62,187 bases of DNA, from NCBI RefSeq assembly GCF_014656075.1, contig NZ_BNBS01000045.1:1-62187 (forward strand), in the 5' to 3' direction. Positions 62,130 to 62,187 of the stretch are shown piece after piece. Position 1 is the first letter of the stretch. Each line of letters starts with the position of its first letter. Under the pieces are notes generated by a model. That model saw nothing but the letters and a program-made list of their open reading frames with translations. It was not told the DNA's origin and did not search any database. The position numbers and the translations under genes were made by a program. This stretch comes from Streptomyces hydrogenans. GTDB taxonomy: Bacteria > Actinomycetota > Actinomycetes > Streptomycetales > Streptomycetaceae.

Positions 62130-62187
62130 GGCCTGTCTGACCATTGGCGTCGGATCAGGCCGGGTCGTCCGGCGCGTGCGATCGGCG
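62130..62187. other. Window end after ABC-F gene
   Basis: 58 bp with no gene. GGCCTGTCTGACCATTGGCGTCGGATCAGGCC forms an imperfect inverted repeat at 62131-62162 (GGCCTG/CAGGCC arms) that may terminate the ABC-F transcript. It could also be the terminal repeat of an element that continues beyond the window. Confidence 0.35.

Overview
The window is a stretch of very high-GC actinobacterial chromosome and almost certainly comes from Streptomyces. Reasons: G/C-saturated third codon positions, many GTG starts, the dnaK-grpE-dnaJ-hspR operon with HAIR operators, an EtfD-type reductase, DUF3151/DUF3152 proteins, and a parS centromere site. From memory, the order purA / kyn genes / fba / pyrE / clpB / dnaK operon matches the origin-proximal core of the S. 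coelicolor chromosome. No complete insertion sequence, prophage, CRISPR array or biosynthetic cluster is visible.

Layout. 1-13.9 kb: the C-terminus of an exported protein, purA, a degenerate diacylglycerol-kinase-like gene, a MarR-type repressor divergent from an ABC efflux pair with a palindromic operator, a P450, a two-component system, and a tryptophan-to-anthranilate module (KynB-like hydrolase, kynureninase, tryptophan 2,3-dioxygenase). 13.9-26.7 kb: housekeeping genes, including a DUF3152 metalloprotease-like protein, an MFS exporter, a MalY/PatB lyase, fbaA, parS, pyrE, an epimerase, a CoxG-like protein, a membrane-fused spermidine synthase, a Cys/Gly-rich mini-protein, an aminotransferase and a YbjN protein. 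26.9-36.6 kb: the heat-shock block. clpB and dnaK-grpE-dnaJ-hspR both carry HspR (HAIR) sites, so repressor and main targets lie within 10 kb. Between them sits an unusual compact locus at 30.2-32.3 kb. It has a secreted mini-peptide with four DPGW repeats, a small Rieske-like protein whose two ligand histidines appear to be arginines, a divergent TrmB/LuxR-type regulator and a small partner protein.

36.8-44.4 kb: a minimal sugar transferase, etfD, a secreted protein, a Yip1 protein, a phosphoribosyltransferase, dcd, tRNA-Gly(CCC), a stand-alone Tudor-like mini-protein and a cold-shock protein with a long leader. 44.7-62.2 kb: accessory genes, including a GvpU-like protein, a MerR regulator with a long structured upstream region, an M23-like protein, GNAT, TrmO-like, VOC and SDR proteins, a truncated AraC regulator, a YtrA-type GntR unit, a lipoprotein subtilase, a MarR/DoxX divergent pair, and an ABC-F protein whose promoter lies between two matching operator palindromes.

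The strongest candidate for something undescribed is the DPGW-repeat peptide locus. It has the architecture of a peptide signalling or modified-peptide system: exported repeat peptide, adjacent small protein, divergent sensor-like regulator. That function is inference. Starts were chosen by Shine-Dalgarno spacing and family N-termini. Names of small regulators and DUF families come from recognition by eye, not from a database search.
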